DNA from: Candidatus Binatia bacterium
GTDB taxonomy: Bacteria; Desulfobacterota; Binatia; Bin18
Reading direction: 5' to 3'
NCBI GenBank assembly: GCA_022826945.1
Contig: JAJDTY010000086.1
Location: 32,810-96,809 of the forward strand
DNA: 64,000 nt
Shown: positions 42,800-51,601 of the stretch, piece after piece
How the letters are laid out: each line of letters opens with the position of its first letter
Position numbering within the stretch: position 1 is the stretch's first letter
Translations under genes and position numbers: made by a program
The notes under the pieces: generated by a model
Told to the model about the DNA's origin: nothing
Seen by the model: the letters and a program-made list of their open reading frames with translations, nothing else
Database searches by the model: none

Positions 42800-43468
42800 G
42801 TGTCCCAGCCTTTTCACCACGCCTTACGCACGGCAGCGCAACCCATCTGGGATGCGATTTTTTCTCACCCGTTCGTCCGAGAACTCGGCACCGGCACGCT
42901 CAGCCGCGAGCGTTTTCTTTTTTTCGTTCAGCAGGACTATCTGTATTTACAGGACTTCGCCCGCACCCTGTGTCTGGGTGGCGCAAAGGCGGACACACTG
43001 GATACACTCCATATGTTCGCCGACCACGCAGCCACTGTAGTCCAGGTGGAACACAACCTCCACACCAACTGGAGCGACAAGCTCGGCCTCACCCCCCAAG
43101 ACTTGGACCACACCGAACGGACGCCCGTCACGCAGGCCTACACCCGGCATCTTCTGGCGGTTGCGCATAGTGGCAGCCTAGCGGAGATCGTTGCCGCCGT
43201 CCTGCCGTGCTACTGGATTTATTGGGAGGTCGGGAAGAAGCTCAACGCCACACCCCCCACCGACCAGATCTACGCAGAGTGGACTCAAGCCTACAGCGGT
43301 GAAGGATTCGGCGCCCACGTTCAGCAGCAGCTTGCCCTCATCGACCGTCTGGCCCAGGACAGTTCCGCGGGTGAGCGGCAACGGTGTGAGGAGCATTTCA
43401 TCCAGAGCAGCCGGTATGAATATCTCTTCTGGGAGCAGGCGTATCGGATGGAGAAATGGCCGATCTAG
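42800..43468 (+). CDS. tenA: TenA-family aminopyrimidine aminohydrolase / thiaminase II
   Basis: A 222-residue helical enzyme. Family blocks: HPFVRELGTGTLSRERFLFF, QQDYLYLQDFARTLCLGGAK, and the active-site cysteine in AAVLPCYWIYWEVGKKL, with a closing Glu region RYEYLFWEQAYRM. It hydrolyses aminopyrimidines from damaged thiamine for salvage. Starts with GTG at 42800 after AAAGGAAGAG. It lies just after the SsuD-like gene and converges with ugd. Confidence 0.9.
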   Translation: MSQPFHHALRTAAQPIWDAIFSHPFVRELGTGTLSRERFLFFVQQDYLYLQDFARTLCLGGAKADTLDTLHMFADHAATVVQVEHNLHTNWSDKLGLTPQDLDHTERTPVTQAYTRHLLAVAHSGSLAEIVAAVLPCYWIYWEVGKKLNATPPTDQIYAEWTQAYSGEGFGAHVQQQLALIDRLAQDSSAGERQRCEEHFIQSSRYEYLFWEQAYRMEKWPI

Positions 43469-43525
43469 AGGCCCGAAGAATAGTCCGTAAAAATTCTCGG
43501 CCCAACCCGGGGGCCAGCCGGACCA

Positions 43526-44902
43526 TCAGAAGTGCTTGAGCGCGGACTTTCCAATCGGAAAGACGTTGAACCCCAACTCAAACAGCCGTTGATGGTCCAG
43601 GATGTTACGACCGTCGAAGAGGAAGGCCGGTTGTTCCATGGACGCAAGAATACGAGCGTAATCGAGCTGGCGATACACCTCCCACTCGGTCAGAATCGCC
43701 AGGGCATGCGCTCCCTCCGCCGCAGTATAGGGATCGGATTCAAAGCGCACTCGGTCTCCCATATCCGCCAGATCATCCTGCGCATTGACGAGCGCCTGCG
43801 GGTCGGTCACCACGACCTCGGCTCGCTCTTCGGCAAGACCACGCGCAATATAGATGGCCGGAGATTCTCGTGTGTCTCCGGTGTTGGCCTTAAAGGCAAA
43901 GCCTAGCAGGGCGATGCGTTTGCCGGCCACTGTGTTGAACATGCTTTCGAGGATGGTCCGCACAAAGCGGCTCTCCTGCCACTCGTTAATTGTGACGACC
44001 GACTCCCAGTACTCGGCCACTTCGCTGAGACCGTAGCTGTGACAGATGTAGACGAGGTTGAGAATGTCCTTTTTAAAACACGACCCCCCAAAGCCGACGC
44101 TCGCCTTCAAGAACTTTGGTCCGATCCGCGAATCTTTTCCAATTGCGTAGGCAACTTCATCCACGTCGGCCTCTGTTTTTTCACATAAGGCGGAGATCGC
44201 ATTGATAGAAGAAATGCGCTGGGCTAAAAACGCGTTCGCCGCCAGCTTCGACAGCTCGGAACTCCAGACGTTCGACTCAAGAATATTCTCTCTCGGCACC
44301 CAGTTGGCATAAATCTCGACAAGAGCTTGTCTGGCTGCGATCCCCTCGGGCGTTTCTTTCGATCCAATAAGGACGCGGTCGGGAGTTTCCAGGTCGGCGA
44401 TGGCGCTGCCCTCGGCCAGAAATTCCGGGTTGGAGAGCACCTCAAAACGGATATTCTTCGTATTGGCGTTGAGGATGCGCTCCATCGCCTCAGCGGTCCG
44501 AACCGGCAGCGTCGACTTTTCCACCACAATCTTGTTCCGATCAGCGTGTTCAAGAATTTGACGCGCGGTTTTCTCCCAATATTGTAAATCCGCCGCTCTC
44601 CCGGCACCCTGACCAAAGCTCTTTGTAGGGGTATTAACCGAGACAAAGATGATATCGGCGTCACGGATGCCCTGCTCGACTTGGGTCGAAAAAAAAAGAT
44701 TGCGGTCACGCGCTTGCCTCACCACCTCGTCGAGGCCAGGCTCATAGATCGGCAGGTGGTCACTCTGCCAGGCCGCAATACGGGCGTGGTTGATGTCAAC
44801 AACGGTCACCTTGTACTGGGGACAGCGGGCGGCAATCATGGCCATGGTTGGCCCACCAACATAGCCCGCCCCAATGCACAGAATATCCTTGGCGAATCCC
44901 AC
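43526..44902 (-). CDS. ugd: UDP-glucose 6-dehydrogenase, animal-like
   Basis: A 458-residue dehydrogenase. [20 protein letters not shown] opens the NAD fold; [13 protein letters not shown], the catalytic [30 protein letters not shown] and the cysteine loop [19 protein letters not shown] follow, then [15 protein letters not shown]. It oxidises UDP-glucose to UDP-glucuronate for surface polysaccharides. The sequence resembles vertebrate UGDH more than the usual short bacterial Ugd. The start is GTG at 44902 behind AAGGAGG; an ATG further up lacks this. No other sugar-nucleotide gene adjoins it. Confidence 0.93.
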   Translation of the reverse strand: MGFAKDILCIGAGYVGGPTMAMIAARCPQYKVTVVDINHARIAAWQSDHLPIYEPGLDEVVRQARDRNLFFSTQVEQGIRDADIIFVSVNTPTKSFGQGAGRAADLQYWEKTARQILEHADRNKIVVEKSTLPVRTAEAMERILNANTKNIRFEVLSNPEFLAEGSAIADLETPDRVLIGSKETPEGIAARQALVEIYANWVPRENILESNVWSSELSKLAANAFLAQRISSINAISALCEKTEADVDEVAYAIGKDSRIGPKFLKASVGFGGSCFKKDILNLVYICHSYGLSEVAEYWESVVTINEWQESRFVRTILESMFNTVAGKRIALLGFAFKANTGDTRESPAIYIARGLAEERAEVVVTDPQALVNAQDDLADMGDRVRFESDPYTAAEGAHALAILTEWEVYRQLDYARILASMEQPAFLFDGRNILDHQRLFELGFNVFPIGKSALKHF

Positions 44903-44983
44903 AGCGCCTCCTTCGCGCACAAAAATAAAGGGGAGCCTGCCCTGCGGCCCCCCTTTATCATACCGGATGCGCTAGGGTCGTTG

Positions 44984-46093
44984 CTACTTGGCCGGAATTT
45001 GAGATGCAGCACCACCAACGGTAACAGGAGCGCCCTGACTTTGAAGCTTAGGCATGACTTCAGAGGCAAACAGCCGCATATTCCGCTCGGTCTGCTCAGG
45101 AGGCATCCCCCCATAGCTGAAGACCGCAATCAGATGATCGAAGCCGACTTTTTCTTGCATGGCATGAATTTGGTCGATGCACTGCTCCGGGGTTCCGGCG
45201 ACTTGGAGATTGACAAAATCCTGCACTCCTTGTTCCGGGGTTGTCGTCTTCGCATTATCGGCAATCACCCCATAGTGCTCATAGCCCTTGACCTGCTTGA
45301 GGTGTCCGTCTGAGAAATGGTAGTGGGCGTCGGCCGAGCCCCAATAGCCACCCATATACTGCATGGCACCTTCGCGGGCTTCCTTCTCAGTCTCCCCAAC
45401 ATGGACGAAACTGGCCACAATGGGCGGGACAGGCTCCTTGCCCGCCGCCCGAATGATCTCGTCATGCCGCTGGACATCTTTCGCAACCGCATCCCAGCCG
45501 TGCAGCGGTACGGCAACCAATACGCCTAAGCCTAACTTGGCCATCCGCTCGGCCGTATCCGGGCTGACCGCCGCGCCATAGAGGCGCTGTTCCGGGTGGG
45601 AAAAGGGTCGCGGCCGGATGCTTGTCTCGGGAATTTGAAAAAACTGGCCCTGGTGTGAAAACCGTTCCTGAGACAGCGCTTTGACGACGACCTCGGCGGC
45701 TTCAACAAAACGGTCGCGAGATTCTTCCATGGGAATGCGAAAGCCATCATACTCCACTGTTGCCGCCCCGCGGCCAAAGCCAATGACGATGCGGCCATCG
45801 GACAAGAGGTCGAGCATGGCAATTTCTTCAGCAACGCGCACAGGGTCGTGCCAGGGCAAGACAATTACCATTGTTCCCAGTTCGATCTTTTGCGTTCGCC
45901 CAGCCATATACGTCAGGAACTGGGTGACATTGGGAACCATGGTATAGGGCGTAAAATGGTGCTCAACACTCCATAGCGAGTCAAAGCACAGATCTTCAGC
46001 CTGGTCCGCCAGACGAAGGTCATTCTTATAGACTTCGTAGTCAGACCACCGCTCGCCCGTGTTCTGCATAAAGACCGACATCCCAACTTTCAT
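44984..46093 (-). CDS. LLM-class flavin-dependent oxidoreductase
   Basis: A 369-residue luciferase-like enzyme: SLWSVEHHFTPYTMVPN, the IELGTMVIVLPWHDPVRVAE strand-loop, GRIVIGFGRGAATVEYDGF, and RLYGAAVSPDTAERMAKLG. It is a clear paralogue of the gene at 61846-62946, sharing most of these blocks. It likely uses reduced FMN (or F420) and O2; the substrate is unknown. The ATG at 46093 follows AAGGAGGGTT; upstream open frame has no ribosome site. Stands between ugd and the MFS gene on the same strand. Confidence 0.88.
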   Translation of the reverse strand: MKVGMSVFMQNTGERWSDYEVYKNDLRLADQAEDLCFDSLWSVEHHFTPYTMVPNVTQFLTYMAGRTQKIELGTMVIVLPWHDPVRVAEEIAMLDLLSDGRIVIGFGRGAATVEYDGFRIPMEESRDRFVEAAEVVVKALSQERFSHQGQFFQIPETSIRPRPFSHPEQRLYGAAVSPDTAERMAKLGLGVLVAVPLHGWDAVAKDVQRHDEIIRAAGKEPVPPIVASFVHVGETEKEAREGAMQYMGGYWGSADAHYHFSDGHLKQVKGYEHYGVIADNAKTTTPEQGVQDFVNLQVAGTPEQCIDQIHAMQEKVGFDHLIAVFSYGGMPPEQTERNMRLFASEVMPKLQSQGAPVTVGGAASQIPAK

Positions 46094-46254
46094 GATAACC
46101 CTCCTTACACGAGTGTCCGTTGGTGTATCCCCGCGCCTCCCCCTTCCATCATAGGCGGGAGGCATTTTTCTCCTTGTGGCTGCTTTGAGGGGGAAATGCA
46201 AGGGAAAAAGAAAGAAAACGGAGGCGGGCAAGACGGGGCGGAGACCTGTCTGCC

Positions 46255-47733
46255 TTAACGGCCGACAGAAGCCACGCCTGGTTCACGTCGCGCGGCATCG
46301 TTCTGGCGACGATCGAGCTCAGCCAGGATCTCAAGATGCCGGGTACGCGTCATTCGATACCGGGATAAAAAGACCAGCGCACACAAGAAGAGCACCATTA
46401 ACCCTGGGCCAACCGCAAGACCCAAAGTGAAAACCTGAGCGTCCGCAACCGTTTCGGGTTCTGCCATGGTCGGGAACTGGATGAGATCAAGGGCCACTCC
46501 CGCCAGAAACCCGCCGATACCGGACGCCGCTTTTGCACAAAACGTGATGGTCGAGAAAAAGATTCCCTCTTGGCGTTTTCCGGTCGCAATTTCATTTTCG
46601 TCCACGGTATCGGCAATCATGGAAGGAATCAGGATATCGACAGCAACTACCGCAGTGACCAGGAGGATGACATGCCCGGCAATAAGGGGCAGCAGACTCG
46701 GATGCCCGTTTTCAGGCAGCAGATCGAGCAGACGCAAAAAAATCAGCAGGGGCCCAAAAAAGATAGCAAAGGCCGCTAAACCGAGAACGACCTGTCTTTT
46801 ATCAAATCGTTCAGTCAGAGGACGAGTCAGGCAAAAGGCAATGAGGGCGGAGAGAAACAGGCCGAAGGTCAGGAGGCCGATTTCCTTGGTTGAGAATCCC
46901 CAGAAATAGGTATTCATATACAGCCACATCACGTCATTAAACCCCCGCCCCCCGGCGGCGAACAAAGAGCCCATGACCAGCATCCGATAAGAGCGATTGG
47001 AGAATGCGGCCCATAGCTCGCCGGCAAAGCGACCCAGCGTGAATTTCCGTTTTACCGGTGGCGCCTTCAGACTCGGAATAAGCCCATGCGTCCCAAGCGC
47101 GCACGCCAGAATGGTCACGATCATCATCCCGGCACAGACCAGCGCAAATCCTTCATACGCTCCGGGATTCAAGCGACCGTCGGCAAACGCCTCGGAGGGG
47201 GCAAAGAAATAAAAATAGCCCATCACAGACGCGCTCAGGCCGCCGGACCAGCCAAACAACAGGCGGTAGCTCACCAGAGAAGTCCGCTCATCATAGTCGG
47301 GTGAGAGCTCCGGGAGCATGGCTCCGCTCGGGACCGCGTAGAACGTCATGGCGACGCGCACTCCAACCGCAAAGGTGCATAACCACACGAAGAGTCCGAT
47401 CTGGCCTAGTTCAGGCGGCTTGAACAAGAGGAAAAAACACACTGCCATAGGCAGCGCGGCCAGATACATGAACGGATGGCGGCGTCCCCAGCGTGAATGA
47501 AAATTGTCGGAAATCGATCCCACCAAAGGGTCGGTAATCGCATCGATGCAGAGCGCAATAAAGATCGCGATACCGCTCAAGGTTCCCGAGAGCCCCAGGA
47601 CTTGATTGTAATAGAAGAGGAGAAAAACGTTGAAGACCGTATTTTTCGTGCCTTCGGAAACGGAGCCGACACCGTAAAAAAGCTTGGTGGCAAACCGGAC
47701 GTGAGCGGATTGTGGCGGAGCTGAAGCAGGCAT
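46255..47733 (-). CDS. MFS transporter, GPH (sugar:cation symporter) type
   Basis: A 492-residue 12-helix carrier of the MFS_2/GPH branch: KLFYGVGSVSEGTKNTVFNV at the N-terminus, ALCIDAITDPLVGSISD with the acidic residues of helix 2, HSRWGRRHPFMYLAALPM as the conserved loop 2-3, and YAVPSGAMLPELSPDYDERT. It takes up a glycoside or sulfated/organic solute with a cation. It follows the ABC-class ATPase gene by 33 bp on the same strand. Confidence 0.88.
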   Translation of the reverse strand: MPASAPPQSAHVRFATKLFYGVGSVSEGTKNTVFNVFLLFYYNQVLGLSGTLSGIAIFIALCIDAITDPLVGSISDNFHSRWGRRHPFMYLAALPMAVCFFLLFKPPELGQIGLFVWLCTFAVGVRVAMTFYAVPSGAMLPELSPDYDERTSLVSYRLLFGWSGGLSASVMGYFYFFAPSEAFADGRLNPGAYEGFALVCAGMMIVTILACALGTHGLIPSLKAPPVKRKFTLGRFAGELWAAFSNRSYRMLVMGSLFAAGGRGFNDVMWLYMNTYFWGFSTKEIGLLTFGLFLSALIAFCLTRPLTERFDKRQVVLGLAAFAIFFGPLLIFLRLLDLLPENGHPSLLPLIAGHVILLVTAVVAVDILIPSMIADTVDENEIATGKRQEGIFFSTITFCAKAASGIGGFLAGVALDLIQFPTMAEPETVADAQVFTLGLAVGPGLMVLFLCALVFLSRYRMTRTRHLEILAELDRRQNDAARREPGVASVGR

Positions 47734-47766
47734 GCAGGCAAGAGTGTAGCGGGAGTGTGATGGTTA

Positions 47767-49482
47767 TTATACTCCGCCCACCAGCCGCAGACTCCGCAAC
47801 CGATTGAGCGCTGCTGCGATTTCGAACCGCCGCGCGCGGGCACGGTCACCGAAGTCGCGGTCGGTAACGGCGTCCAGACCATCTTTCTCTATCTCGGCAT
47901 CAATCCGGTCAAGCAGTTCGGGAATGGTCTTTTTTCCGTCACACAGCCCGCGGGCGCATTGCAGCAGGACATCGCCGATCATGCGGCACTGGGCGGCATC
48001 GACAAGTTGGTAGAGGAGAGAGACGTCAATCTCTTCACTCCCAAACTCAATCGCACGGGTTTTGACGCTTCGGACGCGCTCCTGTTTACGCCCACGCCTG
48101 GGATCGAGGCTGCGCGGGTCAGGTCGACGCGGGCGTGAGGCGAGCCAGTGTCCTGGAGCTTGGGGACCGGAGGTTTTTTGGGGTATCTCGTGGGCAACTT
48201 CTCGCGCGCGCTGCGTTACATCCTGCGGTCGGTATTCGTCCATCTGGATAACCGTGTCAGCCACATCGAGATAGTCGCCGGCGCCCCCGACAACAAGGAC
48301 CGACGAGATGTGTTTTTCTTCCCATAACTGACGGACCCGATCAAGATAAGGTGTGATCGGTTCTTTTTCACCGGGCACCAGACGACGCATGCGCGCGTCG
48401 CGGATCATGAAATTCGTCGCCGCGGTATCTTCGTCGATCAGCAGGACGGTTGCCCCGACCTCCAGCGCCTCGACAATAGCCGCAGCCTGAGAAGTGCTGC
48501 CCGAGGCATCGGCGGTCTCGAACCAGTCTGTTCGGCGACCTAGGGGCAGCGCATTGATAAACGGCCGCAGATCGACCCCTCGCACAGAACGTCCGTCTTC
48601 CGCCCGAATACTCACCGCATTCGCCACGGAAACACAGCGGTCTCGGCCATCACCCGGAATATGGTCGTACACGCCGTTGGCCAGCGCCGAGAGCAGGGTC
48701 GATTTGCCGTGATAGCCGCCCCCGGCAATCAGCGTCACACCAGCCCGAAGCCCGAGACCGCGCAGCAGACCCACATGCGGGGCGTGGAGTTCAGACGCGA
48801 GCGCTTGAGGCACGTCGAGTGGGACCGCCGCATCCATAGGCCGATCATCCGCTCCACTCCGACGGGGCAAAATACTGCTCTCAGCCAGGAAAGCGACCAA
48901 GCCATGGTCGTGCAGTTGTTTCCGCAGCGCCACCTGGTCTTCGATACAGTGGACGTGACGTTGTAACGCATTAGGGTCTAAGGCATCAAAGACACGATCA
49001 AGAGCTTCGGGCAATCGATGGGTGAGCAGTTGAGCCGCCTCACGCCCCAGAATACGTCGCCCCGCAGCAGGCAGACCCACGCTCAGCCGGACTCGGAGGT
49101 CGCCGTTGGGACGGACAAGAACGGCGGTTCGCTCAAGCACCTGTTGACCCACCGCCATGATTTCGAGCAGACCGCTTTTGCCGGAGCCGAGTTTGCCCCG
49201 GCCGGCTGAGAGCGTGCGAAGAAGAGCCCGATGCACAAAGTCAGCGCTCGCCCGTCGCGCCACAACTCCGGCGTATGACCAAGCGGGCAGTGTGGCCCGG
49301 CTGGTCGGAATATCGATCCGCACACGGCTTGGCGACGCAAAGGGGTCGCCCTGGATATGGTCAAACCTCAATCCATACGAGCCGAGGGTATACGCTTGCC
49401 CGCGCAGATCTTTGTAAAATCCATAGGGCCGTCCGTCGATACGTCTGAGATCACTCTCTAACGCGCCGTGGGCTTCAGCCAT
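47767..49482 (-). CDS. ABC-class predicted ATPase (PF09818-type)
   Basis: A 571-residue cytosolic protein of the predicted ABC-ATPase family. The N-terminal part has IDGRPYGFYKDLRGQ and FDHIQGDPFASPSRVRI, typical of that family. The ATPase has an unusual Walker A, LIAGGGYHGKSTLLSALANG, a signature-like ASGSTSQAAAIVEALE, and Walker B ATVLLIDEDTAATNFMIRD. Function unknown; it has no membrane partner and is not a transporter. GAGGGAGGGAG precedes the ATG. Confidence 0.88.
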   Translation of the reverse strand: MAEAHGALESDLRRIDGRPYGFYKDLRGQAYTLGSYGLRFDHIQGDPFASPSRVRIDIPTSRATLPAWSYAGVVARRASADFVHRALLRTLSAGRGKLGSGKSGLLEIMAVGQQVLERTAVLVRPNGDLRVRLSVGLPAAGRRILGREAAQLLTHRLPEALDRVFDALDPNALQRHVHCIEDQVALRKQLHDHGLVAFLAESSILPRRSGADDRPMDAAVPLDVPQALASELHAPHVGLLRGLGLRAGVTLIAGGGYHGKSTLLSALANGVYDHIPGDGRDRCVSVANAVSIRAEDGRSVRGVDLRPFINALPLGRRTDWFETADASGSTSQAAAIVEALEVGATVLLIDEDTAATNFMIRDARMRRLVPGEKEPITPYLDRVRQLWEEKHISSVLVVGGAGDYLDVADTVIQMDEYRPQDVTQRAREVAHEIPQKTSGPQAPGHWLASRPRRPDPRSLDPRRGRKQERVRSVKTRAIEFGSEEIDVSLLYQLVDAAQCRMIGDVLLQCARGLCDGKKTIPELLDRIDAEIEKDGLDAVTDRDFGDRARARRFEIAAALNRLRSLRLVGGV

Positions 49483-49584
49483 CTCCCTCCCTCCTCACCC
49501 AACGTCCACAGGTATGCAGCAAAGACCGGTAGAGGACATGGGAGGGACTTACCGGTCTCCAGCACCTCCTGCCGTCCCTAAAAA

Positions 49585-49612
49585 AGAAGGGCGCCGATAA
49601 CAGCGCCCTTCT
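49585..49612 (-). terminator. Terminator of amidohydrolase gene 1
   Basis: On the minus strand AGAAGGGCGC pairs with GCGCCCTTCT around an 8-nt loop and is followed by TTTTT. It lies about 50 bp after the stop of the gene at 49665. A related hairpin follows the upstream paralogue, so the terminator was duplicated with the gene. Confidence 0.75.
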
Positions 49613-49664
49613 CTCTTTGTCAGCTCTCATCCCAGGACCATGGCCCTAGGCTGGTCTTCTTCTC

Positions 49665-51356
49665 TTAGCCACCGTGCCGGAGCAGCTTGCCGGGAATATT
49701 CCCCGTGTTCTGATCATTCTCCAGCGTCATCTCGCCGTTCACCAGAACCGCCCGGTAACCTTTGGCCTTTTGCACCCGTCGCCATTCCTTGCCCGGCAGG
49801 TCGTGCACCACCTCTGTGGGCAGGATTTCCAGGTTGTCGTAGTCGTAGACCACGATATCGGCCGGCGCGCCTTCGCGCAGGACGCCCCGATCCTTAAAAC
49901 CCGCACAGGCTGCCGGCTGGGCACTCAGCCGCCAGTGGGCCTCTTCCAGACTCATCATATTCATCTCACGGACCATCCGGGTGATGGACTCCGTGGAATA
50001 GCGCCCACCGCAGAAGAATTTGGTGTGCGCGCCACCGTCGGAGACCCCCAGCAGCGTGGAGTCGTTTACCAGTTCTTTGAGAAACTCGTTCTTCTCGCCA
50101 ACCGCAGGCGAATAGAATGTCGTGGCCATATCGTCGGCAACCGCGAGGTCAAGCATGGCATCCACGGGATGCTTGCCTTCCTTCTCACCCGCTTCACGCA
50201 GGGTCAGGTTTTCCAGGTGCTTCATGTCTTCACGCTTTACCTCAAGAATAATGACGTCGTCAAACGAGGCCGTGACCGCACCAGTCGGGTCGTTCTTGAG
50301 ACTTGCGCGCCGGGTCGGGTCCGCCAATTTCGACTTCCGCTCTTCTACCGTGCCCATGGTCGCTTCCCGCCACGCCGGATCATCATCCCACAGATTCCAG
50401 TCATGGAAGGTGAAGGTAAAACCAGCACTGGTCGAGACCAACTGACCGTAGATGCGCAGGCCCTTTTGGCGGCAGCGTTCGATCCAGGCCAACAGATTCC
50501 GGTGACGGCTCGGGTCGGAGTCCAGGGCTTGAATAGCATTGTACAGAATCGGCCGCCCACTGGCCAAAGCCAACTCCTCGTATTTCTGCTCGATTTCCTC
50601 GAAGCCGGACACACTCGGGATAAGGGACATTTGGATGAAGCCCTCATTCCGGTCTGCTAGGACTTTCGCGAATTCGACACAGGTTTCCTGGTGCATGATA
50701 TCCGTCGGCATAGGCGTGCCGTCATAATCGCACTGTACGCTGTCTTCCCCAAAACGTTGGGCTGACCAGCCACAACCACCCGCCGCCATGCCTTCGTGCA
50801 GGAGTCGCACCATCTCCCGGTGTTCATCGTCCGTCGGCATCCGCCCCGACTTCGCCTCCTCGCGCCCCATCACCCACACCATCAAGGGGGCAATCGGGAC
50901 ATACGGCAAAATGTTCAAACCTTTGGGCGTACGCTCGACACTGTCCAGGAATTCCGGGAAGGTGACCCAGTCCCAGGGCATCCCGGCCTTCATCGACTCG
51001 TACGGAATCGCCTCTGTCCGGGTCATGGTGAGCATGGCGCGTTCCTGATCTTCAGGCGCCACAGGCGCAAAGCCAAATCCGCAGTTTCCGATCACCACGG
51101 AGGTGATACCGTGCCAGCCCGAAATCGTCAGATACGGATCCCAGAACAGTTGGGCATCATAATGGGTGTGTAAATCAATAAAACCCGGCACAACCATATG
51201 CCCTTCGGCATCGAGCGTCTTGGTGCCTTCGTGTGCCTGAATACGACCAATCTTCGCAATCTTGCCGTCTTTCACACCAATATCGCCTCGATAGCGCGGC
51301 AGTCGCGTCCCATCGATAACCATTCCATCTTTGATCACCAGATCATATTCCGGCAT
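49665..51356 (-). CDS. N-acyl-D-amino-acid deacylase-type amidohydrolase, copy 1
   Basis: A 563-residue amidohydrolase. Metal site: VVPGFIDLHTHYDAQLFWDP (H-x-H), then TSVVIGNCGFGFAPV with the bridging Cys region, and SDGGAHTKFFCGGRYSTE near the end with the catalytic Asp. The order and length fit D-aminoacylases and related dihydropyrimidinase-type enzymes. It probably hydrolyses an N-acylated or cyclic amide. It is a near-identical tandem copy of 51602-53296. TAAGGAGGGGCG precedes the ATG. It has its own promoter and a terminator. Confidence 0.9.
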   Translation of the reverse strand: MPEYDLVIKDGMVIDGTRLPRYRGDIGVKDGKIAKIGRIQAHEGTKTLDAEGHMVVPGFIDLHTHYDAQLFWDPYLTISGWHGITSVVIGNCGFGFAPVAPEDQERAMLTMTRTEAIPYESMKAGMPWDWVTFPEFLDSVERTPKGLNILPYVPIAPLMVWVMGREEAKSGRMPTDDEHREMVRLLHEGMAAGGCGWSAQRFGEDSVQCDYDGTPMPTDIMHQETCVEFAKVLADRNEGFIQMSLIPSVSGFEEIEQKYEELALASGRPILYNAIQALDSDPSRHRNLLAWIERCRQKGLRIYGQLVSTSAGFTFTFHDWNLWDDDPAWREATMGTVEERKSKLADPTRRASLKNDPTGAVTASFDDVIILEVKREDMKHLENLTLREAGEKEGKHPVDAMLDLAVADDMATTFYSPAVGEKNEFLKELVNDSTLLGVSDGGAHTKFFCGGRYSTESITRMVREMNMMSLEEAHWRLSAQPAACAGFKDRGVLREGAPADIVVYDYDNLEILPTEVVHDLPGKEWRRVQKAKGYRAVLVNGEMTLENDQNTGNIPGKLLRHGG

Positions 51357-51404
51357 AGCGCCCCTCCTTAAAGGCTTAAGATTTTTACCTGCGATCCGGT
51401 AGAG

Positions 51405-51418
51405 TGAACCGCGGTTCA
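51405..51418. promoter_or_regulatory. 14-bp perfect palindrome in the leader of amidohydrolase copy 1
   Basis: TGAACCGCGGTTCA reads the same on both strands. It lies just downstream of the -10 at 51424-51429, where a repressor would block start of transcription. Not found before copy 2. Confidence 0.5.
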
Positions 51419-51423
51419 TCCAG

Positions 51424-51452
51424 TGTATATGGTGAAAAACAGTTTAACGCAA
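51424..51452 (-). promoter_or_regulatory. Candidate promoter of amidohydrolase copy 1
   Basis: On the minus strand TTGCGT (51447-51452), a 17-bp spacer and TATACA (51424-51429) form a moderate sigma-70-type promoter about 70 bp before the start codon. The -35 is weak, which would suit regulation. Confidence 0.45.
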
Positions 51453-51517
51453 GGCTCTTGCGCGGGGGATGCGGGGGAGGGAGTAGTTGATGGCTACTAC
51501 CCCCTTAGAGTTTCAAC

Positions 51518-51551
51518 AGAGAAAGGGCGCCGTTACTGGCGCCCTTTCTCT
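51518..51551 (-). terminator. Long hairpin after amidohydrolase copy 2
   Basis: AGAGAAAGGGCGCC and GGCGCCCTTTCTCT are perfect 14-bp arms with a 6-nt loop, 50 bp after the stop of the gene at 51602. No T-run follows on the minus strand, so it may be an intrinsic terminator of low strength or an mRNA-stabilising hairpin. It matches the terminator at 49585-49612 in sequence style and position. Confidence 0.6.
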
Positions 51552-51601
51552 CTCCGTCAGCTCTCAGCCTAGAGCCATGGCCCTAGGCTGGTCTTGTTCT
51601 C

